15,770 nt of DNA from an uncultured Mucilaginibacter sp. (GCF_946479965.1 NZ_CAMLHX010000074.1:1-15770); one strand, 5' to 3'; shown: positions 1-7,272, numbered from the stretch's first letter. The notes: a model not told the origin generated them from the letters alone. A program made the numbers and translations.

Positions 1-302
1 CGAATAAGCATTCAAAATGAAAATATCCAATTTAACATTTCATATATGCAGATGTTTTTATGCCGGGATATGGATATAAGTGCACCCTATACTACCAACA
101 TAAAAAAACCAAAATGGAGCAAAAAAAGTCGTTTTTACACCAAAAACTACTATTTTAAGTTCATTTTTGACAAAAATTAGCCAGATACCAGCTGTAAATC
201 CCTTAAAATGTATGGTTTGTAATATTTTTGAACATTTTACAATCAAAACTCGTTAAAACAACTAATTTTTGTGATATTTATAGCAGTTTTTTAATCGAAA
301 TT
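1..302. other. AT-rich region upstream of proB, no confident gene
   Basis: No recognisable gene is seen here. On the plus strand, frame 1 is open from base 1 to a TAG at 178-180, so the last 59 codons of a gene entering from the left are possible. The translation is rich in Lys, Asn, Tyr and Phe and looks like translated noncoding DNA. TATTTTTG at 223-230 fits the Bacteroidota -7 consensus TAnnTTTG and could serve proB with a leader of about 65 bases, but no TTG lies at the right distance upstream of it. Confidence 0.4.
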
Positions 303-1382
303 ATGAGTTTCAGCTATCGCCGAATTGTAATAAAAATTGGTTCCAACGTGCTTACGCAAAGTAACGGCCTGCCAGATCAGGTGCGTATTGGTAAGTTGGT
401 TGACCAGATAGCTGCCATAAAAAAACAAGGTATTGAAGTTATCCTGGTATCGTCAGGCGCGGTGGCTGCAGGTCGAAGCCTGATATCTGTATCTGATAAG
501 CATGATGCTATTGCCGTACGCCAGCTTTTGGCATCAATTGGGCAGGTTAAATTGATCAATATTTACGCCCATTTGTTTGACCAGCACAACTTACTTTGCT
601 CTCAGGTTTTGGTAACTACTGATGATTTTAAAGGCAGGCAGCATTACCTTAATATGAGGAATTGCCTTGAGATACTCTTGCAACATAATGTTGTACCAAT
701 AGTTAATGAGAATGATGTGGTATCGGTAACTGAACTAATGTTTACCGACAATGATGAATTGGCGGGCCTTATCGCATCTATGCTTAATGCCCAGGCATTG
801 ATATTATTGACTAATGTTGATGGTATTTATGATGGCGATCCGAATTTAGAAGGTTCATCAGTAATTAGCGAAGTAAAAGAGTCAGAGATCGATTTTTCTT
901 CATTTATTACATCGGGCAAATCTCAATTTGGGAGAGGTGGTATGATAACCAAATCTACTATGTCGCAAAAAACAGCGCGTTTGGGCATTTCTGTGCACAT
1001 CGCAAATGGCACTAAGGATAACATCCTATTGGATGTATTAAACAATACTGCTGTCCAGACCCATTTCCTGCCTACCAAAACAGCGTCTGAAAAGAAAAAA
1101 TGGATAGCACACTCTGAAAAAGCCGCTACCGGCATTGTACAGGTAAACGCCGGGGCCCGGGTGGCACTTACATCTAACAAAGCCACCAGTTTGTTACCGA
1201 TTGGGATAACTGATATTTTATCAGATTTTAAAAAAGGTGAGATTATCAAACTAATAGATGACAACAATGAGCTGATTGGTTTAGGCATTGCAGAATATGG
1301 CGCTGATAAAGCCAAGGAAAGCATGGGCCGAAAAAATCAAAAGCCGTTAGTGCATTATGATTATCTTTATCTTCAATCTTAA
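303..1382 (+). CDS. proB: Glutamate 5-kinase (proline biosynthesis, first step)
   Basis: This enzyme phosphorylates glutamate to gamma-glutamyl phosphate in the cytoplasm, the first and usually proline-inhibited step of proline synthesis. The product is 359 residues, close to E. coli ProB (367). An amino-acid-kinase domain fills about residues 6-255: the phosphate-binding start [10 protein letters not shown] with Lys11, SSGAVAAG (51-58), VNENDVVS (134-141), FTDNDELAG (147-155), a nucleotide-site segment around [10 protein letters not shown] (171-180) and GRGGMITK (210-217). A C-terminal PUA domain spans about 275-357 (GARVAL, SLLPIGI, LGIAEYG). I chose the ATG at 303 because the family fold begins a few residues later; an in-frame ATG at 228 would add 25 unrelated residues. 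The stop lies five bases before proA, so the two genes almost certainly share one transcript. Identification is very secure; feedback inhibition is inferred from the family. Confidence 0.96.
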   Translation: MSFSYRRIVIKIGSNVLTQSNGLPDQVRIGKLVDQIAAIKKQGIEVILVSSGAVAAGRSLISVSDKHDAIAVRQLLASIGQVKLINIYAHLFDQHNLLCSQVLVTTDDFKGRQHYLNMRNCLEILLQHNVVPIVNENDVVSVTELMFTDNDELAGLIASMLNAQALILLTNVDGIYDGDPNLEGSSVISEVKESEIDFSSFITSGKSQFGRGGMITKSTMSQKTARLGISVHIANGTKDNILLDVLNNTAVQTHFLPTKTASEKKKWIAHSEKAATGIVQVNAGARVALTSNKATSLLPIGITDILSDFKKGEIIKLIDDNNELIGLGIAEYGADKAKESMGRKNQKPLVHYDYLYLQS

Positions 1383-1387
1383 AAACA

Positions 1388-2632
1388 ATGAGCTATACTT
1401 CATATTTTGAGAGCGCGCAATTAGCGGCACGCAACCTTGATGTAACTGCGGCCCAAATTAATTCGGTTTTAGAAGCTCTTGCCGCAGAAACAGTGGCGCA
1501 AACCGCCCACCTACTTGAGGAGAATAAAAAGGACCTAGACCGTATGGATTCGGCCAACCCAAATTACGACAGACTTAAACTTACCGAAGCACGCATTGCT
1601 GATATCTCGAAAGACATTATCAATGTTTCCATACTGGAAAATCCTCTCGGACATATACTTTCTGAAAAAACACTGCCAAACGGACTTAACATATCAAAAA
1701 TAAGTGTGCCGCTTGGCGTAGTGGGGGTGATATATGAAGCGCGGCCCAACGTAACTTTTGATGTGTTCGCCTTGTGCTTTAAAACCGGGAACATCTGCAT
1801 ATTAAAAGGCGGTAGCGATGCAGCCTACTCCAACCAAGCCATTATTGATGTTATACATAAAGTATTGACGGCACATAATATAGACGTAAACGTAGCTGTT
1901 TTACTTCCTAAGGAACGCGAAGCTGCTGAAGCATTAATGCAGGCAGTTGGCTATGTTGATGTTATTATACCGCGCGGCAGCCAGGGATTGATAAACAGCG
2001 TTCGCCAAAACAGCAAGGTGCCGGTAATAGAGACCGGCGCGGGCATTGTACACACTTACTTTGATGAATCGGCCGACCTTGAAAAAGGGACCGCCATTAT
2101 ATTTAATTCCAAAACCCGAAGGGTTAGCGTTTGTAACGCCTTAGACTGTGCTATTATTCATGCTTCACGACTAAATGATCTGCCCAAATTGACCGAGCCA
2201 CTGGGCGAGGCTGGTGTAACTATTTTTGCGGATGAACGTGCCTTTGCTGCTTTAACCGGCACCTACCCTTCTGATTTGCTCCATCCGGCTGGTATAGAAC
2301 ATTTCGGAACGGAGTTTCTATCGATGAAGATGGCTATAAAAACCGTCAACAGTTTGCAGCAGGCCCTTGACCATATTGCTACCTACAGCTCAAAACATAG
2401 CGAGGCGATAATAACAGAAGACGAGAAAAATATGGAGGTATTTTTAAACCGGGTTGACGCAGCTGCGGTTTACGTTAATACTTCAACCGCCTTTACAGAC
2501 GGTGCACAATTTGGCTTAGGGGCCGAAATAGGAATAAGTACACAAAAACTTCATGCACGGGGACCTATGGCTTTGCAGGAACTAACGAGCTATAAATGGC
2601 TTATAAGAGGTAACGGGCAAGTAAGAGCTTAA
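1388..2632 (+). CDS. proA: Gamma-glutamyl phosphate reductase (proline biosynthesis, second step)
   Basis: ProA reduces the labile gamma-glutamyl phosphate made by ProB to glutamate-5-semialdehyde with NADPH; the product cyclises spontaneously to pyrroline-5-carboxylate. The protein is 414 residues against 417 in E. coli and belongs to the aldehyde dehydrogenase superfamily. Visible family blocks are [17 protein letters not shown] (from about residue 109), [36 protein letters not shown] and the catalytic segment VSVCNALD with Cys249 as nucleophile. The C-terminal [17 protein letters not shown] block is also typical. The start ATG follows the proB stop by five bases and has no Shine-Dalgarno match, as is normal in this phylum. 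Transient channelling between ProB and ProA is known in other bacteria and would fit the operon. Full length with no anomaly. Confidence 0.96.
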   Translation: MSYTSYFESAQLAARNLDVTAAQINSVLEALAAETVAQTAHLLEENKKDLDRMDSANPNYDRLKLTEARIADISKDIINVSILENPLGHILSEKTLPNGLNISKISVPLGVVGVIYEARPNVTFDVFALCFKTGNICILKGGSDAAYSNQAIIDVIHKVLTAHNIDVNVAVLLPKEREAAEALMQAVGYVDVIIPRGSQGLINSVRQNSKVPVIETGAGIVHTYFDESADLEKGTAIIFNSKTRRVSVCNALDCAIIHASRLNDLPKLTEPLGEAGVTIFADERAFAALTGTYPSDLLHPAGIEHFGTEFLSMKMAIKTVNSLQQALDHIATYSSKHSEAIITEDEKNMEVFLNRVDAAAVYVNTSTAFTDGAQFGLGAEIGISTQKLHARGPMALQELTSYKWLIRGNGQVRA

Positions 2633-2639
2633 AATATAA

Positions 2640-2670
2640 AACCATGTACCGGCCCATCCGGTACATGGTT
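2640..2670. terminator. Perfect 13-bp hairpin, probable bidirectional terminator
   Basis: The arm AACCATGTACCGG pairs perfectly with CCGGTACATGGTT around a 5-base loop, eight bases after the proA stop. Read on the minus strand the stem is followed by TTATATTTT, a good U-rich tail, and it lies just past the stop of the small minus-strand gene at 2682-2780. On the plus strand the tail is weaker (AATTCTTTGGG). It probably ends both converging transcripts. Confidence 0.75.
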
Positions 2671-2681
2671 AATTCTTTGGG

Positions 2682-2780
2682 TTACATCCTTATATAGTTA
2701 ATAAGGGCCGCAAAACAAATGATCGTTAATATAACCATTTGCATTTTTTGTTCGATTGATAATTGTTTAATCGCTTTCAT
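2682..2780 (-). CDS. Small single-pass membrane protein (32 residues)
   Basis: This short reading frame encodes 32 residues: a basic, polar N-terminus (MKAIKQLSIEQK), one hydrophobic helix at about residues 13-29 (MQMVILTIICFAALI) and a short end NYIRM. It has the layout of a single-pass small membrane protein with a cytoplasmic N-terminus. Three things support a real gene. A good Bacteroidota promoter lies 23 bases upstream (TTG, 19 bases, TAAATTTG at 2803-2832). The stop is followed 11 bases later by a perfect 13-bp hairpin with a T-rich tail on this strand. The frame fills exactly the space between these two signals. It converges on proBA. I do not recognise the family and cannot assign a function. 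It could instead be a short regulatory RNA with a chance frame. Confidence 0.5.
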   Translation of the reverse strand: MKAIKQLSIEQKMQMVILTIICFAALINYIRM

Positions 2781-2802
2781 CTCTTATATTTTAGGGGTAT
2801 AA

Positions 2803-2832
2803 CAAATTTATACGTTCGATGAATTTATGCAA
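2803..2832 (-). promoter_or_regulatory. Bacteroidota-type promoter for the small membrane protein
   Basis: On the minus strand TTG (2832-2830) is followed after exactly 19 bases by TAAATTTG (2810-2803), a full match to the -33 TTG / -7 TAnnTTTG arrangement of Bacteroidota primary sigma factor promoters. Transcription would start near 2797, giving a leader of about 15-20 bases before the ATG at 2780. Confidence 0.6.
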
Positions 2833-3012
2833 TATGCCATGTCACTTTTAGTAATTTTTTAACAATTAATTTACAGCTATTTTATAATTTCACTGTAATG
2901 CCCCGTTCAGTAAAAAAAATGTAACAAATTCGTTTATTTACTAAAACAGTTGCCTCGTTTTTTTGTTAGCGAGCGGGCGAAAAACACTGCTTTTTACTAA
3001 AATTCTGCGCGA

Positions 3013-3045
3013 TTTGCATTTTTTTCCTTCTTTTTCAAAACTTTG
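3013..3045 (+). promoter_or_regulatory. Possible promoter of the aldehyde dehydrogenase gene
   Basis: TTTG (3013-3016), 21 bases, then AAACTTTG (3038-3045), one mismatch from TAnnTTTG. Transcription would begin near 3051, about 60 bases before the chosen start codon. The spacing is slightly long and the -7 imperfect, so this is tentative. The rest of the 2833-3109 gap shows only AT-rich sequence. Confidence 0.35.
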
Positions 3046-3109
3046 CGTATAAGTACTGTTGTTTTTAAAAGCCTTTTTGTTATTAAACAGTAAACAGCAT
3101 CTAGTCATT

Positions 3110-4474
3110 ATGTTACTATCAATTAATCCTATAAACGGCAATGTTTTTGCCCGCCGTGAGCCTCATAGCAGCCACGATGTTCAAGCTATTATAAAACAGA
3201 CTGACACCGCGTGGCAGCAATGGAAAAACAGCGATAGCACTGAACGAAGCAAACTCCTTAATATATTAAGCGGAAAGATGCTTAACAGAAAAGTTGAGTT
3301 GGCGCGAATGATGGCGCTTGAAATGGGCAAACCCTTAAAGCAAGGCGTAGCCGAAATAGAAAAGTGCGCCGCCTCCTGCGAATACTATGCTAAAAACGCG
3401 GCCGGCTTTTTAAAAGATCAAACGATAGCAACCGACGCATCAAAAAGCTATGTAACTTTTAACCCTATTGGGGTTGTGCTGGCGGTGATGCCCTGGAACT
3501 TCCCTTTCTGGCAAGTGTTTAGGTTTTTGGCTCCTGCTTTGGCGGCCGGTAATTGTGGGGTGCTTAAACATGCATCCAATGTGATGGGTTGTGCATTGGC
3601 AATTGAGGACCTGGTAAAAGAGGCAGGCTTCCCGGATAATGTATTTAGAACCCTGTTGGTAGACAGCAAAGCTGTTGATGCCATTATAGAGAACCCTTTA
3701 ATAAAAGCCGTAACGCTTACCGGCAGTACCAACGCGGGTAAAAAGGTGGCAGAGAAGGCCGGCTCATTAATAAAGAAAACCGTTTTAGAGTTAGGTGGCA
3801 GCGACGCCTATATTATATTAGAAGACGCCGATCTGGACAAGGCCGCCGAGATCTGCGTTAACAGCCGCCTGGTTAACGGCGGGCAAAGCTGCATTGCTGC
3901 CAAACGCTTTGTAGTTGTCAAATCCGTTGAGAAGGAGTTTACGCGTTTGTTTGTGGAGAAGATGGCCGCCAAAGTTATGGGCGACCCGCTGGATGAGGCC
4001 ACGGACGTCGGTCCACAGGCGCGGGTTGATTTAAGGGATGAGTTGCATCATCAGGTGGTGCAGTCCATCGCTAAAGGGGCCAAATGCCTTTTGGGTGGCA
4101 AAGTGCCGGGGGGCAAAAATGCATTCTATCCTCCCACCGTGCTCACTAATGTAAAGAAAGGGATGCCTGCTTATGATGAGGAATTGTTTGGCCCCGTAGC
4201 GGCTATTATAAGCGCCCGTGACGAAGCCGATGCTATCCGCATAGCCAATGATAGTGTTTTTGGTTTGGGTGGCGCTGTGTTCACCGCAGACAGCAAACGG
4301 GGCGAGCGCATTGTCGCGACGCAAATGGAGGCCGGCTCTTGCTTTGTTAACGGACTGGTAAAATCAGATCCGCGGCTGCCTTTTGGTGGCATCAAACAGT
4401 CGGGTTATGGGCGCGAGTTGGGGATGTTCGGCATCCACGAGTTTGTGAATATTAAGACGGTTTGGGTGGCTTAA
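3110..4474 (+). CDS. NAD(P)-dependent aldehyde dehydrogenase, succinate-semialdehyde type
   Basis: This is a complete aldehyde dehydrogenase of 454 residues, the short form typical of the YneI/Sad branch of succinate-semialdehyde dehydrogenases. It should oxidise an aldehyde, most likely succinate semialdehyde, to the acid with NAD or NADP in the cytoplasm. Visible landmarks are MPWNFPFWQ with the oxyanion Asn130, LKHASN with cofactor-binding Lys153, TGSTNAGKKVAEKAG, the general base Glu227 in VLELGGSD, the nucleophile Cys261 in GGQSCIAAKRF and the C-terminal ELFGPVAAI and PFGGIKQSGYGRELG blocks. I chose the ATG at 3110 because NPINGNVF, the usual family start, follows directly; an upstream in-frame ATG at 3059 would add 17 unrelated residues. 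It stands alone, with no GABA transaminase beside it, so the substrate is inferred from subfamily resemblance only. Downstream it abuts an inverted-repeat region starting 15 bases after the stop. Confidence 0.88.
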   Translation: MLLSINPINGNVFARREPHSSHDVQAIIKQTDTAWQQWKNSDSTERSKLLNILSGKMLNRKVELARMMALEMGKPLKQGVAEIEKCAASCEYYAKNAAGFLKDQTIATDASKSYVTFNPIGVVLAVMPWNFPFWQVFRFLAPALAAGNCGVLKHASNVMGCALAIEDLVKEAGFPDNVFRTLLVDSKAVDAIIENPLIKAVTLTGSTNAGKKVAEKAGSLIKKTVLELGGSDAYIILEDADLDKAAEICVNSRLVNGGQSCIAAKRFVVVKSVEKEFTRLFVEKMAAKVMGDPLDEATDVGPQARVDLRDELHHQVVQSIAKGAKCLLGGKVPGGKNAFYPPTVLTNVKKGMPAYDEELFGPVAAIISARDEADAIRIANDSVFGLGGAVFTADSKRGERIVATQMEAGSCFVNGLVKSDPRLPFGGIKQSGYGRELGMFGIHEFVNIKTVWVA

Positions 4475-4488
4475 ATTTGAGGCCGACA

Positions 4489-4699
4489 GGGTGATCCAAA
4501 AAATATGCGTCTCAGCAAAAAAAAACGAAATATATTTTTGCAATAATTTGATTATCAATATGTTGTGTTTTTAGCGTGAAACTACTTATTCGTCAGTAAA
4601 ATTAGCTGTAAAATGTGCTTAACAAACTGATTATCAAATAATTGCAAATTGCTAAATTTGACACTTTTTTGGATCATTTTGGATCATTTTGGATCACCC
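4489..4699. repeat. Outer inverted repeat, 13-bp arms
   Basis: GGGTGATCCAAAA at 4489-4501 is the exact reverse complement of TTTTGGATCACCC at 4687-4699. The left arm also pairs over 12 bases (TGATCCAAAAAA, 4492-4503) with the first copy of the tandem decamer and its T-rich flank. This resembles transposon ends carrying several copies of one binding site. No transposase is present and no flanking target duplication is evident. Confidence 0.55.
4538..4647. repeat. Inner inverted repeat, 20-bp arms with two mismatches
   Basis: The arms at 4538-4557 and 4628-4647 share TTGCAAT(A/T)ATTTGAT(T/A)ATCA read in opposite directions, 18 of 20 positions, separated by 70 bases. They are nested inside the outer 13-bp inverted repeat. 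The spacer has no reading frame of note. Confidence 0.55.
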
Positions 4700-4710
4700 C
4701 GGATCACCTG
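4671..4710 (+). repeat. Four tandem 10-bp repeats GGATCA(N4), phased GATC sites
   Basis: Four consecutive decamers begin with GGATCA: two end in TTTT, one in CCCC and one in CCTG. GATC therefore recurs at exact 10-base steps (4672, 4682, 4692, 4702), close to one helical turn, with one more GATC in GGATCC at 4726-4731. The array is about 70 bases beyond the stop of the minus-strand rhomboid gene. Confidence 0.7.
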
Positions 4711-4780
4711 ATTTTCTTTCGCAAAGGATCCTGCGGTTCCCGGTTATGGACAAAAAAACAGGAATGCAATTAAGGACGTT

Positions 4781-5434
4781 TTAGCTTACCTCATTTGATG
4801 CGCTCATCTTATATGGTTGAACGGCTTTTTTATGTACCATAAACGCTACCATCGCGCCAACCAACAAACCCGGCGCGTGGCCATCGCTATAAAAACAAAG
4901 TGCGACAGCGCCTACCAAAGGCGCTATACCTAACCAGATGTAACCTTTCGGAAAGCTAGGCAGATTAAGCAGTATGTAAACAGAAACGGCCCCAATTACG
5001 CCATATACAGCTGTTGATGAACCTCCCCCGCCCTTGTTCCAATAAAAATTAGCTATTTGCCCGGCAATACCGGCAATAAAATAAATTAGTACAAGGCGAT
5101 TGCCATAAAAATGTTCAGCTATCGGCATAAATACAAGCAGGAACACGCCATTAAACACACATTGCCAAACGCCCATAGGCTGAATAAACAAGGGCGTAAC
5201 CAACCGCCAAACTTCGCCTGCAAATAAGGCTTCCTTATTCCGGTCGAGCACGCCGATAATTGCCGGAAATATAAACTGAAGGATGGTTACCAGCGCTGTT
5301 ACGGCTATTATAATTTTGGTTATAGGTAATTTACTGTAATCAATTTGCTTACCCCTGTACCGGTAAAAATTACCGGCGAAGGAAAATGCCGGCGGCAATA
5401 CCAATGCGTTAACTATATAAAAAAGGATATTCAT
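4781..5434 (-). CDS. Rhomboid-family intramembrane serine protease (variant motifs)
   Basis: A 217-residue polytopic membrane protein with rhomboid layout. An amphipathic start is followed by about six hydrophobic segments. The loop motif EVWRLVTPLF (74-83) corresponds to the conserved Trp-Arg. The serine motif GSSTAVYGVIGA (138-149) places Ser140 at the catalytic position, and GHAPGLLVG (185-193) carries His186 of the Ser/His dyad. Rhomboids cut substrates within or next to the membrane. Three positions deviate. The Gly after the catalytic Ser (GxSG) is Thr141. The two histidines usual in the second helix are Gln85 and Gln91, the latter matching the oxyanion-associated histidine of GlpG, while Asn95 is kept. 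The dyad is intact, so it may be an active divergent protease. It could also be a proteolytically weak homologue. It is convergent with the aldehyde dehydrogenase gene and divergent from the SnoaL-like gene. Confidence 0.82.
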   Translation of the reverse strand: MNILFYIVNALVLPPAFSFAGNFYRYRGKQIDYSKLPITKIIIAVTALVTILQFIFPAIIGVLDRNKEALFAGEVWRLVTPLFIQPMGVWQCVFNGVFLLVFMPIAEHFYGNRLVLIYFIAGIAGQIANFYWNKGGGGSSTAVYGVIGAVSVYILLNLPSFPKGYIWLGIAPLVGAVALCFYSDGHAPGLLVGAMVAFMVHKKAVQPYKMSASNEVS

Positions 5435-5586
5435 TGTGGCACTATGGTTTAGCGGTACTCAACAATTAAAGTATTGCTAAGGTAATATTAAAATTAAAAG
5501 CTCACATAAGGCGTTGGTTGGTGTCTTTTTACGGCCTATTCTGGCAAGATTTTAGCGGTTATTCACCCAAACTAAATCATCCCCCC

Positions 5587-5934
5587 ATGAAACAGACAAC
5601 TAAAGACATCGTATTAACATTCATTTCGGCGTTGAACAAGGAAGACTTTGAAGCGGCCGCAGCCTGCCTGGCCGATGATATGGCATTTGATGGCGTGATG
5701 GGAAAAAGAGACAGCGCCGAATCCTACATCGCCGATATGAAAAAAATGAAGTTCAAATACGACATTCAAAAAACGTTTGAAGACGAAAATGATGTATGTG
5801 TGCTCTACAATATTGATATGAGCGGCGAGGCTACAATATTTACCTGTGGCTGGTATCATCTCAGTAACGGCAAGATAGATAAGTTAAAAGTTGTGTTCGA
5901 TCCCAGGCCTTTGTTGGAAGGGTCGGGCAAGTAA
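5587..5934 (+). CDS. NTF2/SnoaL-like small protein
   Basis: The product is a soluble protein of 115 residues with the features of the NTF2-like alpha+beta barrel superfamily. An opening helix (TKDIVLTFISALNKEDFEAAAACLADDMAFDG, about residues 5-36) matches the SnoaL/ketosteroid-isomerase type entry. Beta strands follow, with alternating hydrophobic positions (DVCVLYNIDMSG, IFTCGWYHLSNGKIDKLKVVFDPRPLL). The fold is used for small enzymes and ligand-binding proteins, and nothing here fixes a substrate. I chose the ATG at 5587 because the family helix starts at once; an upstream GTG-initiated version beginning at 5518 would add 23 unrelated residues. It is divergent from the rhomboid gene, and a three-stem repeat begins about 22 bases after its stop. 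No promoter of the standard type is visible. Confidence 0.7.
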   Translation: MKQTTKDIVLTFISALNKEDFEAAAACLADDMAFDGVMGKRDSAESYIADMKKMKFKYDIQKTFEDENDVCVLYNIDMSGEATIFTCGWYHLSNGKIDKLKVVFDPRPLLEGSGK

Positions 5935-5956
5935 TGGTTTCCTCCTTAATTTAATA

Positions 5957-6042
5957 AGAAGCGGCGGCCCTGTGCGATTCCCCTCTTGAGAGGGGTGTAG
6001 GGGTGTGTTATGTGAGCGGCTTAACACACCCCCGCAGCCGCC
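5957..6042 (+). repeat. Structured three-stem repeat, copy A
   Basis: Reading forward, an outer stem GGCGGC (5963-5968) / GCCGCC (6037-6042) encloses two hairpins. Hairpin 1 is CCCCTC-TTGA-GAGGGG (5980-5995). Hairpin 2 has an 11-bp perfect stem (6000-6010 with 6022-6032) and an 11-base loop. GTGCGATT joins the outer stem region to hairpin 1 and TGTA joins the hairpins. A diverged copy lies in reverse orientation at 7145-7226, with the same joints but different, still complementary stems. It lies in a gap between genes and codes for nothing visible. Confidence 0.72.
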
Positions 6043-6076
6043 ACGTTTGTCCGGATTTGCAACCCCGAACTGACAG
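6043..6076. repeat. Minimal palindromic element (shared terminal motif), element 1
   Basis: The 16-mer ACGTTTGTCCGGATTT (6043-6058) is identical to the left end of the element at 8674-8818. It is followed two bases later by AACCCCGAACTGACAG (6061-6076), a degenerate version of the matching right end. It directly abuts the outer stem of the three-stem repeat copy A. It looks like an element reduced to its two ends. Confidence 0.6.
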
Positions 6077-6154
6077 CATACACAATAAACTGAAAGAAAG
6101 TTTGTTATTACTAAAATTTAACCTTCATTCACTTTGCACATCAAGTGCTTCATC

Positions 6155-7051
6155 ATGAAAAAACTCACCTATAACCTAACCTCCCGCGTTTTAAGCGTGT
6201 TTATACTTACCGCTGTTTTCTTAACCGCTAACGCTCAAAAACAGCCCCGGATACAGGAGGTAAGCGTACGTGCTCCAAAGGATATAAAAATTGACGGCTT
6301 TTTAAAAGAATGGCAAAATGGCTTTCTGAACGCCCATAACGTTGTAAATCGTTGTTATTATGTAGTAAGCAATGACGACAGTAACCTGTATTTTACCATC
6401 CGTGGACAGGGACAAGGCGTTGCATTTAAGGTTTTTAATGGTGGACTTTCTATTACAATAAGTCGCGCTTTAGACAAGAAAGAAAGGTTAAAAGCAAAAG
6501 ACAACATAACTGTAACGTTCCCTGTGCCCCTCAAGCCCACAGTAACTGCCGGTATAATGGGCCCGGTATCGCTCACTACGCAGGATCCGGACATTCTGGC
6601 CAGTTCATTCAAAATTGATTCGATGGTGGCCATAGCAAACGAACGATTAGCAAAGGCGATGAAAGAGATATGGATTTTTGGAGTAAAAGAGTTTCCCGAC
6701 TCTACAATATCCGTTTACAACACATACGGCATAAAGGCTGCCACGCGTTTTATGGTTAGCGGCGCCAACCGGCAGCCTGTGTATGAGCTGGCTATACCGT
6801 TAAAATATTTGGGGCTTTCTGCGGATAACCCAACAAAATTCAGCTACAATATAAAACTAAATCAACCCAATGGTGTAATTGTGAGTGCTGATTCCCAAAA
6901 TGGTGTAACAGTCAAACAAACAACGGGTGGAGCAAATGCTCCTTTACCCCAACCGATGGACGCCTCGAATACCTCGCTGGAAAATCCCAATGTTATGTTT
7001 CGCGAAGGAGAAACTAATTTTTGGGGCGAGTATATTTTGGCGACGAAATAA
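6155..7051 (+). CDS. Secreted protein with CBM9-like domain, function unknown
   Basis: The product has 298 residues. Residues 1-28 are a clear signal peptide (MKK, hydrophobic stretch VLSVFILTAVFLTANA, probable cleavage after Ala27), so the mature protein is exported to the periplasm or beyond. The mature N-terminus carries IDGFLKEWQNG (46-56) followed by strands such as SNLYFTIRGQG, resembling the opening of family 9 carbohydrate-binding-like domains, which bind sugars on extracellular proteins of this phylum. The chain ends in NFWGEYILATK, another pattern of that group. The central part is not recognised, so sugar binding is only a suggestion. I chose the ATG at 6155 because it begins the signal peptide; an in-frame ATG at 6134 would add seven residues. 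TCACTTTG at 6129-6136 is a possible -7 element. The next gene encodes a secreted esterase-like hydrolase, but a mobile-looking repeat separates the two. Confidence 0.6.
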   Translation: MKKLTYNLTSRVLSVFILTAVFLTANAQKQPRIQEVSVRAPKDIKIDGFLKEWQNGFLNAHNVVNRCYYVVSNDDSNLYFTIRGQGQGVAFKVFNGGLSITISRALDKKERLKAKDNITVTFPVPLKPTVTAGIMGPVSLTTQDPDILASSFKIDSMVAIANERLAKAMKEIWIFGVKEFPDSTISVYNTYGIKAATRFMVSGANRQPVYELAIPLKYLGLSADNPTKFSYNIKLNQPNGVIVSADSQNGVTVKQTTGGANAPLPQPMDASNTSLENPNVMFREGETNFWGEYILATK

Positions 7052-7065
7052 CCTGCGCCCATACT

Positions 7066-7272
7066 GCGTTGGTCCAGATTTAAATCTAGGAGTGTTCGAA
7101 AGATTTAAAACTCCTTCCTCGGGGAAGGGTGCGGCAGGCTGTGAAATGGCGGGAAGGGGTTTAATAAAGCGGCTAAACCCCTCCCTACACCCTCCCAGGG
7201 GAGGGAATCGCACCGGCCACCGCTTCTTTTTAAATCTTTCGAACACGCCTAATTACAAATCTGAACTAACAT
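7066..7272. repeat. MITE-like palindromic element 2 with long terminal inverted repeats
   Basis: Arms at 7068-7110 and 7228-7270 are inverted copies matching at 36 of 43 positions, including a perfect 19-bp core (7092-7110 with 7228-7246). The outermost 16 bases (7066-7081 and 7257-7272) match the ends of the elements at 6043 and 8674, consensus about GTTDGYYCRGATTT. Inside lie a hairpin CCTTCC-TCGG-GGAAGG (7113-7128) and a full three-stem repeat (copy B). No transposase frame is present, so it would have to move with help from elsewhere. It fills nearly the whole gap between the CBM9-like and SGNH genes. Confidence 0.68.
7145..7226 (-). repeat. Structured three-stem repeat, copy B (inside element 2)
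   Basis: Read on the minus strand this copy follows the same order as copy A at 5957-6042: AGAAGCGGYGGCC, GTGCGATTCCC, hairpin 1 (plus-strand 7190-7205, 6-bp stem, 4-base loop), TGTA, hairpin 2 (7155-7163 with 7174-7182, extended by GGG/CCC past one bulge), then the closing arm of the outer stem (7145-7150 with 7216-7221). Stem bases differ from copy A at several pairs while pairing is mostly kept. Confidence 0.68.

Larger units (their letters stand above)
4475..4780. other. Gene-free stretch with nested inverted repeats
   Basis: I found no convincing gene in these 306 bases between the converging aldehyde dehydrogenase and rhomboid genes, and no clear intrinsic terminator for either. The sequence is very AT-rich in the middle and is organised as nested inverted repeats plus a tandem decamer, described as separate entries. 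Confidence 0.6.

Noticed and set aside
1..180. Open plus-strand frame entering from the left edge, possible C-terminus of an upstream gene
   Set aside because: The 59 codons are biased to Lys, Asn, Tyr and Phe with no recognisable motif; a chance opening in AT-rich DNA is likely, so it is only mentioned in the upstream-region entry.
58..246. Minus-strand frame of 62 codons upstream of proB
   Set aside because: It has no promoter or family signature, is AT-rich and reads as translated noncoding sequence.
1388..4474. Idea that the aldehyde dehydrogenase is part of the proline operon because ProA belongs to the same superfamily
   Set aside because: A strong terminator, an opposing small gene and about 480 bases separate them, and its motifs are those of succinate-semialdehyde dehydrogenases.
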